Assembly: GCA_963975425.1 (NCBI GenBank)
Contig: CAXBGS010000003.1
Coordinates: 434,001-498,000 of the forward strand
Source of the DNA: CAXBGS01 sp963975425
Lineage (GTDB): Bacteria; Planctomycetota; Planctomycetia; Pirellulales; Pirellulaceae
DNA length: 64,000 bases
Direction of reading: 5' to 3'
The notes below the pieces were generated by a model that had not been told where the DNA came from, made no database searches, and saw nothing but the letters and a program-made list of their open reading frames with translations. The stretch's first letter is position 1. Every line of letters starts with the position of its first letter. The translations under genes and the position numbers were made by a program. Below are positions 52,345 through 60,688 of the stretch, one piece after another.

Positions 52345-53565
52345 ATGGAATCGGGACATGGCAAACGCCAGGACAGCTATTCTGCCGATTCGGGACAAAA
52401 TTCCCAGGACCTGCTGAACGAATTGCCATGGCAGTGGTGGCGGCAAAAAATGCCGGTCACCGCCAAGTGGGCGTATCTGGACCATGCCGCGGTCGGCCCG
52501 ATGAGCGAGGGTGCCGCCCGGGCGATCGCCGAATTCTCTGCCCAGGCGGCCACCGAAGGCGACACGTGCTGGCCCCAGTGGGCGGCCAGAATCGGTGTCC
52601 TGCGCGACCGCTTTGCATCACTGCTGGGGTGCGATGCGGGCGAAATTTGCATGGTTCCGAATACTTCGACCGGCATCAATATCGTCGCCGAAGGCTGGCC
52701 GTGGAAGCCTGGCGACAGCGTCGTGGTTCCCGAAGGCGAATTTCCCAGCAATCTGTTTCCGTGGCTGAACCAAGCATCTCGCGGGGTACAAGTCCGGATC
52801 GTACCCCGGCGTGGCAGCGAGGTCGCGGTCGAGGATCTGATCCAGCACTGCGACGAAACGACTCGATTGATCGCAGTCAGCTGGGTCGGGTACGCCAGCG
52901 GTTTTCGCATCGACGTCGACGAATTGGTCCGACAGGCTCACCAGCGAGGCATCCTCGTCTTTTTAGATGCGATCCAGGGACTGGGAGTTTATCCACTCGA
53001 CCTGAGGCAGTGTCCGGTCGATTTCCTAGCCGCCGACGGGCACAAATGGCTGCTGGGGCCTGAAGGGGCGGGGATGGCGATGATACGCCGCGAACATCTC
53101 GATCGGCTGCGCTGCACCAATGTGGGGTGGAGCAGTGTGAAGCAGTCTCACGACTTCGGTCACGCCAAATTCGAACTGCGAGACGACGCTGCTCGATTCG
53201 AACCCGGATCGGCAAACATGGTCGGAATTGCCGGTTTGCTGCAGAGCGTCGAATTATTCACTCAGATCAACCAAGCTCACGGCGATTCGGCCATCGCCGA
53301 ACGGGTCATCGGCCTCACCAAACGCTTGGACCAAATGCTGTTGGCCGAGGGCGCCACCACCACGATGCCGGCCCAAAAACAGCATCGCAGCGGCATCTTG
53401 AATTTCAATCTGCCGGGGATCGAACCAGCAGAACTGCGAAAGGAAGGCCTGCGACGGGGCGTGGTTTTAAGCTGCCGGGGAGGCGGCGTGCGGGCCAGTA
53501 TCCACGCCTACAACAACGAAGACGATTTCTCACGTCTGATCGACACCGTCAGGGCGATGAAGTAG
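52345..53565 (+). CDS. Class V aminotransferase (cysteine desulfurase-like)
   Basis: 406 residues, PLP-dependent fold type I. 'YLDHAAVGPMSEGAARAI' opens the domain, 'VPNTSTGINIVAEGW' is the phosphate-binding region, 'LDAIQGLGVYPLD' carries the PLP Asp, and the PLP lysine is in 'FLAADGHKWLLGPEG'. The C-terminal 'SGILNFNLPG' and 'GVVLSCRGGGVRASI' fit the family. It could be a desulfurase, isopenicillin-epimerase-like or kynureninase-like enzyme. No Fe-S assembly gene adjoins it, so the substrate is open. Confidence 0.82.
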   Translation: MESGHGKRQDSYSADSGQNSQDLLNELPWQWWRQKMPVTAKWAYLDHAAVGPMSEGAARAIAEFSAQAATEGDTCWPQWAARIGVLRDRFASLLGCDAGEICMVPNTSTGINIVAEGWPWKPGDSVVVPEGEFPSNLFPWLNQASRGVQVRIVPRRGSEVAVEDLIQHCDETTRLIAVSWVGYASGFRIDVDELVRQAHQRGILVFLDAIQGLGVYPLDLRQCPVDFLAADGHKWLLGPEGAGMAMIRREHLDRLRCTNVGWSSVKQSHDFGHAKFELRDDAARFEPGSANMVGIAGLLQSVELFTQINQAHGDSAIAERVIGLTKRLDQMLLAEGATTTMPAQKQHRSGILNFNLPGIEPAELRKEGLRRGVVLSCRGGGVRASIHAYNNEDDFSRLIDTVRAMK

Positions 53566-53689
53566 CCAGTCGGTTCCCTGGCAACAAGACTTGCCAGCCT
53601 GTTCAGGTTTGGACGTGAACGATGAGGCAGAAGATGAAGTAGAATCGGATCACTCACCCGTCACAAACGGCTGAATGGAACGGTTCCAC

Positions 53690-53790
53690 GGTCGTCCGAG
53701 CAACTGGTCGTCCGAGCAAGTAAGTCATCCGAGCGACTTAGTCATCCAAGCGACTTAGGCGTCCAAAGAACTTAGACATTCAAAGTACCG
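53690..53790. repeat. Degenerate tandem array, 17-bp unit, 6 copies
   Basis: Units: 53690-53705 GGTCGTCCGAGCAACT, 53706-53722 GGTCGTCCGAGCAAGTA, 53723-53739 AGTCATCCGAGCGACTT, 53740-53756 AGTCATCCAAGCGACTT, 53757-53773 AGGCGTCCAAAGAACTT, 53774-53790 AGACATTCAAAGTACCG. Identity declines in order along the array. It ends 53 bp before the coaD start. Confidence 0.93.
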
Positions 53791-53843
53791 ACCCGGCCAT
53801 TCTCGCCCCCCAACCGCTCCGCATTCGAAAAGCGTTTCCATCC

Positions 53844-54368
53844 ATGCCGCATACCCGGACCGCCGTCTATACCGGATCATTCGATCCGATCACCCTGGGC
53901 CACCTGCATATCATCGAACGTGCATCTCATTTGTTCGATGTACTGGTGATTGGGATCGGGATCAATGCGGACAAACGCCCGCTGTTCAATACAGCGGATC
54001 GTGTCGACTTGGTGAAACGGGTGACCGGCGACATCGATAACGTTCGCGTGGAAGTCTTTGAGGGATTGGCGGTCGACTTCGTGCGATCACTCAATGCCAA
54101 TATCATGGTCCGTGGCATTCGACCTTTGACGGATATCGCGGGCGAGTTCACGATGATGATGGCGAACCACCAGCTTGATCCTGGCGTCGAAACCGTGTTC
54201 CTCATGGCCGACGAACGATTCGCGCACGTTAGCAGCTCGCTGCTAAAACAAATTGCGTCGATGAGCGATGACGATGAACAGCTGGCCAAGTTTGTGCCGC
54301 TCGCGATCATCAAACCGCTGCGTGAAAAAATGCGAAAACGTTCGCAGGCGATCAGTGCAGCAGAATAG
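53844..54368 (+). CDS. coaD: Phosphopantetheine adenylyltransferase
   Basis: 174 residues. Penultimate step of coenzyme A synthesis: adenylates 4'-phosphopantetheine. The nucleotidyltransferase site 'YTGSFDPITLGHLHII' with the TxGH-type His, 'VRGIRPLTDIAGEF' and 'FAHVSSSLLKQIAS' (ISSTxxR-like) are all present. The next array begins in its stop codon. Confidence 0.96.
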   Translation: MPHTRTAVYTGSFDPITLGHLHIIERASHLFDVLVIGIGINADKRPLFNTADRVDLVKRVTGDIDNVRVEVFEGLAVDFVRSLNANIMVRGIRPLTDIAGEFTMMMANHQLDPGVETVFLMADERFAHVSSSLLKQIASMSDDDEQLAKFVPLAIIKPLREKMRKRSQAISAAE

Positions 54369-54430
54369 CTGGACCGACAATCGTTAGACCGGGCAATCTT
54401 TGCACGTGCCATCGTTAGACCGGGCCATCG
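54368..54430. repeat. Degenerate tandem array, about 16-bp unit, 4 copies
   Basis: GCTGGACCGACAATCG, TTAGACCGGGCAATCT, TTGCACGTGCCATCG and TTAGACCGGGCCATCG. The first unit begins with the last base of the coaD stop codon, and the array ends 6 bp before the PAP2 gene stop. Confidence 0.8.
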
Positions 54431-54436
54431 TGCCGA

Positions 54437-55240
54437 TCAAGCGGCGATCTTTGCGGGAGGCCGCCCGGATTCGTCGCGAGCGTCTGGATCAAATCGCTTG
54501 ATCCGCGACGAAGACTCGGGTTCCATTTTGTCAAAGATCGAGCCCAACAATCGTGGGTGAAAACAGGTGTACGCCCACATCAATCCTAGCGCCGTTCCAC
54601 CGAACAGGTCGCTCAGGAAATGCGCACCGCAGTACAGTCGCTGCATGAATGTCCCCAGACACAGGGCGGCGAACAAAAAACGGCCGCGAGGCAGCACCAC
54701 CCACAGTCCGACGGCCAACGCCGTTGCCGTTGCCGTACTGCCACTGGGGAACGCACGCGTCGAAGCGGTAAAGCTGGCAACTTGCTCGAGTTGCCAATCG
54801 AATTTCCAAAGCATCGCCAAATCGTAGGTCGCGATATCTAGATTCAGCACATGTGGCCGCGGACGCAGCACGAACATTTTCGTGATGGTCGCAACCGCAC
54901 CTGATCCCATGGCCAGCGTCGCCAACCGCGGAACATGCCACCGGCGGCGCGGAGCCAGCATCAGAATCCCGACCAGAATCAACAAGATGCCGGTGCCGTG
55001 GGAAAAGAACAGCATCAAATCCAACATCGATCCCACTTCGCGGGGGAACGGATCGTCATGAAACCAGCGTGCGATCGGGATATCAATCAGCGTGACCAAT
55101 GGCACCATCAGCATCGCAATCACCGCCAGCCACATCAGCGCGCCCGTGTGATAAATGGTCACTGGTCCGGTGCGGTCGCGGGCACCCAGTGTTTGATTCA
55201 GGGTGAGAGTCGATTCGCGATCAGTAGGTTGGTTCGTCAT
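54437..55240 (-). CDS. PAP2-family membrane phosphatase
   Basis: 267 residues, about six transmembrane helices. The three phosphatase motifs are visible: 'KMFVLRPRPH' (KxxxxxxRP), 'AFPSGSTATATA' (PSGH-like, with Ser after PSG) and 'QRLYCGAHFLSDLFGG' (SRxxxxxHxxxD-like). Such enzymes dephosphorylate undecaprenyl or lipid phosphates at the membrane. The ATG at 55240 gives a short cytoplasmic tail; an upstream ATG at 55258 is possible. Confidence 0.85.
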   Translation of the reverse strand: MTNQPTDRESTLTLNQTLGARDRTGPVTIYHTGALMWLAVIAMLMVPLVTLIDIPIARWFHDDPFPREVGSMLDLMLFFSHGTGILLILVGILMLAPRRRWHVPRLATLAMGSGAVATITKMFVLRPRPHVLNLDIATYDLAMLWKFDWQLEQVASFTASTRAFPSGSTATATALAVGLWVVLPRGRFLFAALCLGTFMQRLYCGAHFLSDLFGGTALGLMWAYTCFHPRLLGSIFDKMEPESSSRIKRFDPDARDESGRPPAKIAA

Positions 55241-55481
55241 GCTTCGGTTCAAACGCACAAGACTCGGCGTGAAACTCGTCAGTCAATCCACATCCGGCGA
55301 AGCAAAACGGCCCGACGACACATACCGTTGCCATCGCTGACTGCCATCCCATCGCAGGGACCGGCAGGCTACTCAAATTCGGACGATCCGCGAAAGATCA
55401 GGTCCGCGTGCCAAACGTCACCAGACACGGCAAAACCGCGTCGATGGGAAAGAAAATGCGTTCGCAATTTTGCGTGTGCCG

Positions 55482-56435
55482 TTACAGCGGTTCGCTAAAG
55501 AGTTCGCTGATCGATTGATCGTGGTGGATCCGTTTGATCGCTTCGGCCAACAGCGGCGCGACGCTTAGCTGCACCAGATTCGGCAGCTGCTTTTCTGCTA
55601 ACACGGGAATCGTATCGGACACGATGATCGAATCGATGGGGGCATCACGCAAGCGCTGAACGGCCGGACCACACAGCACACCGTGAGTGCACGCGATGTG
55701 AATTTCTGCTGCGCCCGCCTCATGCACCAAACGGGCCGCACCACAGATTGAGCCGGCCGTGCTGATCATGTCGTCAAACAACAGAGCGATCTTTCCTTCG
55801 ACAGGTCCACCGATGATGGTGCTCTGCTGGACATTGGTCGCGCTGGTGCGTCGTTTGTCCACGATTGCCAGTTTCCCGCCCAGTCGTTTGCCGTGGCCGA
55901 GAGCCCGCTTGATACTGCCCTCGTCGGGACTGACGACAACGATCTTGTCGTTGATCAGGCCACGATCGGTGAAGTGATCGTTCAGCACGGGTGCGGCGTA
56001 CAAGTGATCGACGGGCACATCAAAGAAACCTTGAATCTGGGCCGCGTGCAAATCCATCGTCAACACGCGATCGGCTCCCGCCCGGGTGATGATATTCGCG
56101 GCCAGCTTTGCGGTGATGGGAACACGGCCTTCGTCTTTGCGATCCTGGCGTGCGTATCCAAAGTAGGGAATCACCGCCGTGATTCGCTCGGCACTGGCTC
56201 GTTTACAACAGTCGATCATGATCAACAACTCCAGCAAGTTGTCGTTGACCGGCGGGCACGTCGGCTGGATCAGAAAAACGTCGCGGCCGCGAACGTCCTC
56301 GTCCAGCTTGCAGTAGTTTTCACCATCGGGAAACTTGCCCAGCGTGATTGCGGCCGGCTCTAAGTGCAGGTGCCGACAGATTTTCGCGGCCAACGCCTGA
56401 TTGGCTCGTCCGCTGAAGATCTTCAGTTCACGCAT
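55482..56435 (-). CDS. prs: Ribose-phosphate pyrophosphokinase
   Basis: 317 residues. Makes PRPP from ribose-5-phosphate and ATP. 'ELKIFSGRANQALAAKICRH', 'PYFGYARQDRKDEGRVPI', catalytic lysine region 'GKRLGGKLAIVDKRR' and PRPP-binding loop 'ALLFDDMISTAGSICGAARL' are typical. It overlaps glmU by 8 bp and is co-transcribed with it. Confidence 0.96.
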   Translation of the reverse strand: MRELKIFSGRANQALAAKICRHLHLEPAAITLGKFPDGENYCKLDEDVRGRDVFLIQPTCPPVNDNLLELLIMIDCCKRASAERITAVIPYFGYARQDRKDEGRVPITAKLAANIITRAGADRVLTMDLHAAQIQGFFDVPVDHLYAAPVLNDHFTDRGLINDKIVVVSPDEGSIKRALGHGKRLGGKLAIVDKRRTSATNVQQSTIIGGPVEGKIALLFDDMISTAGSICGAARLVHEAGAAEIHIACTHGVLCGPAVQRLRDAPIDSIIVSDTIPVLAEKQLPNLVQLSVAPLLAEAIKRIHHDQSISELFSEPL

Positions 56436-57177
56436 ATCCCATGGCTCGCATTGTTTCGTCGACGAGTTTCAATTCGTCCGGATTGTTGATCGAGAGTGAT
56501 TCACATGCTTGAAGCACCGGCAGTGCCTCGACAGGCCGGCCGGCTTCGTAAAGCAAACGGGCACAGTCCGTTAGATAGTACTCCGATTGAGCGTTATCGT
56601 TGCTAAGCCGATCCAGAGAATCACATAAATCGGCGGTTTGGAACAAATAGGTGCTCATGTTGACTTCGGTGATCGCCAATTGCTCGGGCGTCGCGTCCTT
56701 TTGCTCGACGATCCCGGTGAAGTCACCATCAGCGTTGCGGACGATCCGCCCTAGCCCGTGCGGGTTATCTTTCAACAAGGTGCCCAACAGCAGCGCCGGC
56801 TGGGCCTCGTTCAGGTGATCGAGCAACTTGGACAGGCTGGTGGGCTGAATCAATGGCGAGTCGCCCGCGACCACAATGGTCGGTCCGGATTGGATTTTCA
56901 GCTCGTCACGGCACATTTGCACGGCGTGACCGGTCCCCAGCTGCTGTTCCTGTAAGACGTATTGAATATTCCCGTCACGGCCTCGCAACGCTTCCTTGAC
57001 GCGATCAGCCTGATGTCCAACAACGACGATTTGCCGATGGATCCCTGCCTTTTCGAGGGCATCGAGCACAAAATGGATCATCGGGCGATCGACCACCGGG
57101 CACAAAACCTTGGGCAAATCACTCTTCATACGGGTGCCCTTGCCGGCGGCAAGAACGATGGCACATGGCTCGCTCAT
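56428..57177 (-). CDS. GlmU-type UDP-GlcNAc pyrophosphorylase, uridyltransferase domain only
   Basis: 249 residues, a Rossmann-like nucleotidyltransferase. 'CAIVLAAGKGTRMKSDLPKV' is the uridyltransferase signature; 'QEQQLGTGHAVQM' and 'VVAGDSPLIQPTSL' bind UTP and substrate. Standard GlmU has about 455 residues with a C-terminal left-handed beta-helix acetyltransferase domain, which is absent here. Next to prs, an order also seen in Gram-positives. ATGA overlap with a small upstream reading frame. Confidence 0.85.
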   Translation of the reverse strand: MSEPCAIVLAAGKGTRMKSDLPKVLCPVVDRPMIHFVLDALEKAGIHRQIVVVGHQADRVKEALRGRDGNIQYVLQEQQLGTGHAVQMCRDELKIQSGPTIVVAGDSPLIQPTSLSKLLDHLNEAQPALLLGTLLKDNPHGLGRIVRNADGDFTGIVEQKDATPEQLAITEVNMSTYLFQTADLCDSLDRLSNDNAQSEYYLTDCARLLYEAGRPVEALPVLQACESLSINNPDELKLVDETMRAMGYA

Positions 57178-57407
57178 TGAGTCCTACACGTGTGGGGGGA
57201 ACAAAAGCAGCAGCGACCGAGCCGACGTGCCCGGGGCAACATGTTGTCGTCTTCGGCAAGATCGAACAAGGCGGGCCGGAATTGCAGGTGTTTTTTTCCG
57301 ACCGAGGTTCGTTTCTGGTCCGCCGCGCCGTCCTCGCGCATCGGCGGCCGGCTAGTGGATTTGAGTGTCTCGGTGAGTTCGTCCGGCGTTCCTGTGCGGG
57401 CGGGCAT
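57174..57407 (-). CDS. Small hydrophilic protein upstream of glmU-like gene
   Basis: 77 residues from the ATG at 57407. The sequence is hydrophilic ('TGTPDELTETLKSTSR', 'GKKHLQFRPALFDLAEDD') and ends with a Cys-containing tail. Its TGA overlaps the glmU-like ATG (ATGA), a hallmark of co-translation, which is why I list it. The frame continues upstream into the 24-bp array and is not believable there. Family unknown. Confidence 0.4.
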   Translation of the reverse strand: MPARTGTPDELTETLKSTSRPPMREDGAADQKRTSVGKKHLQFRPALFDLAEDDNMLPRARRLGRCCFCSPHTCRTQ

Positions 57408-57474
57408 CGATTCGCTTGAACGATCCGCTGGGCATTTCGCCGTGGGAAATGCTGGTTTCAGGCCCTGGCGATAC

Positions 57475-57550
57475 GATCGAACCAAAGCGAATCCCTCTGA
57501 TCGAACCGACGCGAATCGCTCTGGTCGAACCGCTTTGGTCGAATCTCTCT
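57475..57550. repeat. Degenerate tandem array, 24-bp unit, about 3 copies
   Basis: Units start with GATCGAACC: 57475-57498 and 57499-57522 (20 of 24 bases equal), then a disrupted third copy to 57550. It lies between the divergent small gene and lpxL-like gene and stays open in the plus frame, so a gene caller may fuse it to the acyltransferase. Confidence 0.85.
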
Positions 57551-57628
57551 GGTCGCGGGCAGCCAGAACAGGCAAAATCTCACTTCGGCTCCTCTTGCGG
57601 CCGCTCACAACGTCGCCACGGATGGATC

Positions 57629-58570
57629 ATGGAAATCGCGAAAGAGTTTGCCGCTTATGTTTTGGTGCGATTGATCGTCGCCGTCATTCAAACCCTGCCG
57701 CTGGACATGGGCAACGCGGTCTGCCACGCCGGCGCTCGACTGCTCGCCGGGCCGCTGAATGTTCGGGGAAAAACCACCGACGAAAACCTTCGACGCGTCT
57801 TTCCTGACAGCACGCCGGAGCAACGTCGCCAACTTTCGCTTTCGATGTGGCATCATCTGTTATTGATGGGCTGCGAGGTGGCTTGGGCACAGCGCCGGCT
57901 GCACCTGTCGAATTGGAGCCAATACGTTCGATTCAAAAACAGCCGCACAACGCTGCGCCACTTGCTGGATACCCGCCCGGTCGTCACCGTCACCGGCCAC
58001 TATGGCAATTTCGAGATCGGTGGGTACACGATGGGCTTGATGGGAATCTCGTCGACGACGATTGCCCGCCGACTAGACAACCGCTTTCTGCACAACTGGG
58101 TCCATCGGTTTCGCGGCGCCAAAGGTCAGCATATGGTCGACAAGGAAGGCTGCGCGCCGCTGGTGCAAGCGCATCTAGAAAACGGCGGAACCCTGTCATT
58201 GTTGGCCGACCAGCACGCCGGCGAGAAAGGTTGCTGGGTCAAGTTCATGGGGGTACCTGCCTCTTGCCACAAAGCACTCGCGTTGTTTTCACTCGGCAGC
58301 GACTCACCGATGATGGCGGGCTATACGCGACGTGTTGACGGACAACCGATGCAATTCGAATCGGCGTGCACGGGCGTCGCCGATCCACAAGACGATCCGG
58401 ACGGCCATTGTGAATCCGTCACAGCGCTGACTCAGTGGTACAACCGTCAATTGGCCGAATCGGTCGCACTTTCGGTAGAACAGTATTGGTGGCTGCATCG
58501 ACGTTGGCGACAGCCACCCGAACGCGTTGCCAAACGTTTCGCCAAGGCTGCCGCAAAACAGGCGGCATAA
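57629..58570 (+). CDS. LpxL/HtrB-like lipid A acyltransferase
   Basis: 313 residues. N-terminal helix ('YVLVRLIVAVIQTLPLDMGN') then the lysophospholipid acyltransferase site 'TVTGHYGNFEIGGYTM' (H-x4-E) and 'LADQHAGEKGCWVKFMGVPA'. These enzymes add lauroyl or myristoyl chains to lipid A in the inner membrane, so the cell is likely to make LPS. The ATG at 57629 is chosen because the 71 codons upstream are the tandem array and not protein-like. Confidence 0.85.
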   Translation: MEIAKEFAAYVLVRLIVAVIQTLPLDMGNAVCHAGARLLAGPLNVRGKTTDENLRRVFPDSTPEQRRQLSLSMWHHLLLMGCEVAWAQRRLHLSNWSQYVRFKNSRTTLRHLLDTRPVVTVTGHYGNFEIGGYTMGLMGISSTTIARRLDNRFLHNWVHRFRGAKGQHMVDKEGCAPLVQAHLENGGTLSLLADQHAGEKGCWVKFMGVPASCHKALALFSLGSDSPMMAGYTRRVDGQPMQFESACTGVADPQDDPDGHCESVTALTQWYNRQLAESVALSVEQYWWLHRRWRQPPERVAKRFAKAAAKQAA

Positions 58571-58697
58571 CACGCCGCGAAATGCCTATCGCACCGGCAA
58601 CGCCGGCCGATGAGAATCGGTGCCCGAACAGCGAAAGCGACCGCGCGACACGAAACACGAAACACGATCGCGTTTCATTTAGCGATCAAACCGTTAC

Positions 58698-59807
58698 CTA
58701 GCGAGCAATCGTCCCACCGACGGCGGCAACCGATTGCGGCATTTCGTATGCGGTGAACTCGGCCCAGACGGGCATATGATCGCTCAACAAGAGCGCTTGG
58801 TCTTCGGTCAGTCCGAGTTCGCGTTTCAGATCAAAGACGCCGAATCGCCCCGTGAACTCTCGGGTCATGTTGCGATCGATCAGGATGTGATCATACGTCT
58901 TGGTGCCCAACGTATTGGTGGGAACATCGCCTGCGATCGAAATCATCGAAGGGATTTGCAGCAGTTCGCCCAGACCGCCGGTATCGACGTTCAAATCACC
59001 CAGCAGAATGCAGTCTTCTTCTCCTGACGAACCATACTCGTATTGGCGAACGCGAACGAACACGTCATCCAGGACGTTGATTTCGTTATTCTCCGATCGC
59101 ATGGAGACTTCGTCGGGATCGGTATGGGCGTTGATCAACGTAAAGCTGAACGGCATGCGGCCGTCGGTGGGGACGGTCCGTGTCTGAAAAGTCGCCACCA
59201 TGGGCTCGCGGTGCATCAGGTCCGCAGAATCTTGAACCACATACGCACTGTCGGGCATCATCATGATGCGAGTCCGGTCCCACACGAACGCATAGGATTC
59301 GCGATAGGACGTGCGGCCAATCGGTTGACTGAGCGTGGCAGTGAAATTGCCACCAGACGCATTGATCAAATCGACCAGCTGCTCAACGGCCAACGAGTCA
59401 CCACCGAGCACTTCTTGAATCGCCACGACATCGAACGTTGCAATCACTTTGGCCAGAGTCCCCAGCACGTCGATTCCGTCGCGATCTCGTGTTCCTGATT
59501 TGGTGTGACCGAACTTTTGGATATTGAACGTTGCGATGCGAATCGTTTCGTTGGACTTGGGGCCGAGTTGTTCCAGACTGACCGGCTGGACGTTGACGGA
59601 GTCAGAGGAAACCTGTGCCGCCAAATCATCAAGCGATGGCAGGTCGACCCGGCCGGTCAAGACGTAAAACGCGGCCGCAATCACGCCCGCCGCGGTGACC
59701 ACCGGCCCGATCCAACGGATCAACGGGATGTTGCTGATGAACGAGCGCGTGCTGCTATTGCTTCGTGATCGAGACCGCTTGCGGCGGCGGTTAAAGATCA
59801 AACCCAT
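58698..59807 (-). CDS. Membrane-anchored endonuclease/exonuclease/phosphatase-family protein
   Basis: 369 residues. Basic N-terminus, one transmembrane helix ('WIGPVVTAAGVIAAAFYVLT'), then a DNase I-like domain: 'RIATFNIQKFGHT' (Asn), 'DVVAIQEVLGGDS' (Glu), 'SFTLINAHTDPDE' (His), 'CILLGDLNVDTGG' (Asp-Leu-Asn) and 'LLSDHMPVWAEF' (Asp-His). All catalytic residues are present, so it is probably an active phosphodiesterase acting outside the membrane; nucleic acid or other substrates are possible. Confidence 0.82.
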   Translation of the reverse strand: MGLIFNRRRKRSRSRSNSSTRSFISNIPLIRWIGPVVTAAGVIAAAFYVLTGRVDLPSLDDLAAQVSSDSVNVQPVSLEQLGPKSNETIRIATFNIQKFGHTKSGTRDRDGIDVLGTLAKVIATFDVVAIQEVLGGDSLAVEQLVDLINASGGNFTATLSQPIGRTSYRESYAFVWDRTRIMMMPDSAYVVQDSADLMHREPMVATFQTRTVPTDGRMPFSFTLINAHTDPDEVSMRSENNEINVLDDVFVRVRQYEYGSSGEEDCILLGDLNVDTGGLGELLQIPSMISIAGDVPTNTLGTKTYDHILIDRNMTREFTGRFGVFDLKRELGLTEDQALLLSDHMPVWAEFTAYEMPQSVAAVGGTIAR

Positions 59808-59867
59808 CTGCCGGCCTCCTTGCCGTCGATGTCCGTTTTGGTGCGTGAGTCTGTGCCGGGGACCGCT

Positions 59868-60521
59868 TCATGCGGCGGCATCAAGCGCCTTGATGGCTTC
59901 TTTGGTCAATCGCGGCAGTCGCGGCGGAGCGTCGTCAGCGACCGCTCGCAGCGTCGGCACCGCCGAGATCGACACCGGCCCGAGCTGGCGAAGGGCCCAA
60001 GCGGCGCGCTCGCGTGCGGGCAAGTACATCGAATCGCGAAGACAACTTTCCAAAGCAGAAACCGCAGCGGAGGCCGCTTGAGGATCACCCCCGATGGCTT
60101 CTCCGATCCGGCCAAGCATCGTTGCGGACCAATAACAAACCTCACCATCGCGCGATTCGGCTAACTGGCGGACCAAGACATCGGCCTCGTGAGCCGCCGG
60201 ACGGACCGATGATTCCAAAGCCTCCGCAGCCCAAACGCGAACCTCGTCGTGAGGACTGCCGGCCAGGTGTACCGCCTGCGCTGTGACGCCTTGCGCATCA
60301 CCTGCACGCGCGATCTGACGCAACGCGGCGACCTGCTGATCAAATGACTCGCTTTCCAACTGCTCAGACCAGTTGCCTGAACTCTCTTTGCCAGGGGTGC
60401 CTGAACTTGAGGGGGGCGAGACCGATGAGGCGGAATTTTGGGCGGAATCGCCTGCGGTGCCGGCCTGATCGAGCGGCCGGTCGTCGGCCTGATCATTCGC
60501 CAAATTTTTTCGTGGTTCCAT
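59868..60521 (-). CDS. HEAT-repeat protein
   Basis: 217 residues. A polar Ser/Pro-rich N-terminal region is followed by HEAT-like helical repeats ('FDQQVAALRQIARAGDAQGV', 'DEVRVWAAEALESSVRPA', 'CYWSATMLGRIGEAIG', 'RERAAWALRQLGPVSISAVP'). These act as protein-binding scaffolds. The ATG at 60521 avoids overlap with the divergent dioxygenase gene. Adjacent to the endonuclease-family gene on the same strand. Confidence 0.72.
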   Translation of the reverse strand: MEPRKNLANDQADDRPLDQAGTAGDSAQNSASSVSPPSSSGTPGKESSGNWSEQLESESFDQQVAALRQIARAGDAQGVTAQAVHLAGSPHDEVRVWAAEALESSVRPAAHEADVLVRQLAESRDGEVCYWSATMLGRIGEAIGGDPQAASAAVSALESCLRDSMYLPARERAAWALRQLGPVSISAVPTLRAVADDAPPRLPRLTKEAIKALDAAA

Positions 60522-60688
60522 GTTCGCGCATCCTTGCTTGTGAAACAGCGATACGCCGAGAGCTACATAAAAGCAGAACTTGGTGGCAAGATCAGTCACA
60601 CTTGCGATCGCCCCGTCGGCGTGGTGTTGGTTAGAATCAAAGGTCCCAACCCGAGTACCATCCGTCTTCTCGTTTGACGCCATCAGAC

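Noticed and set aside
57416..57628. 71-residue N-terminal extension of the LpxL-like protein
   Set aside because: Encoded by the 24-bp array and not similar to acyltransferase N-termini.
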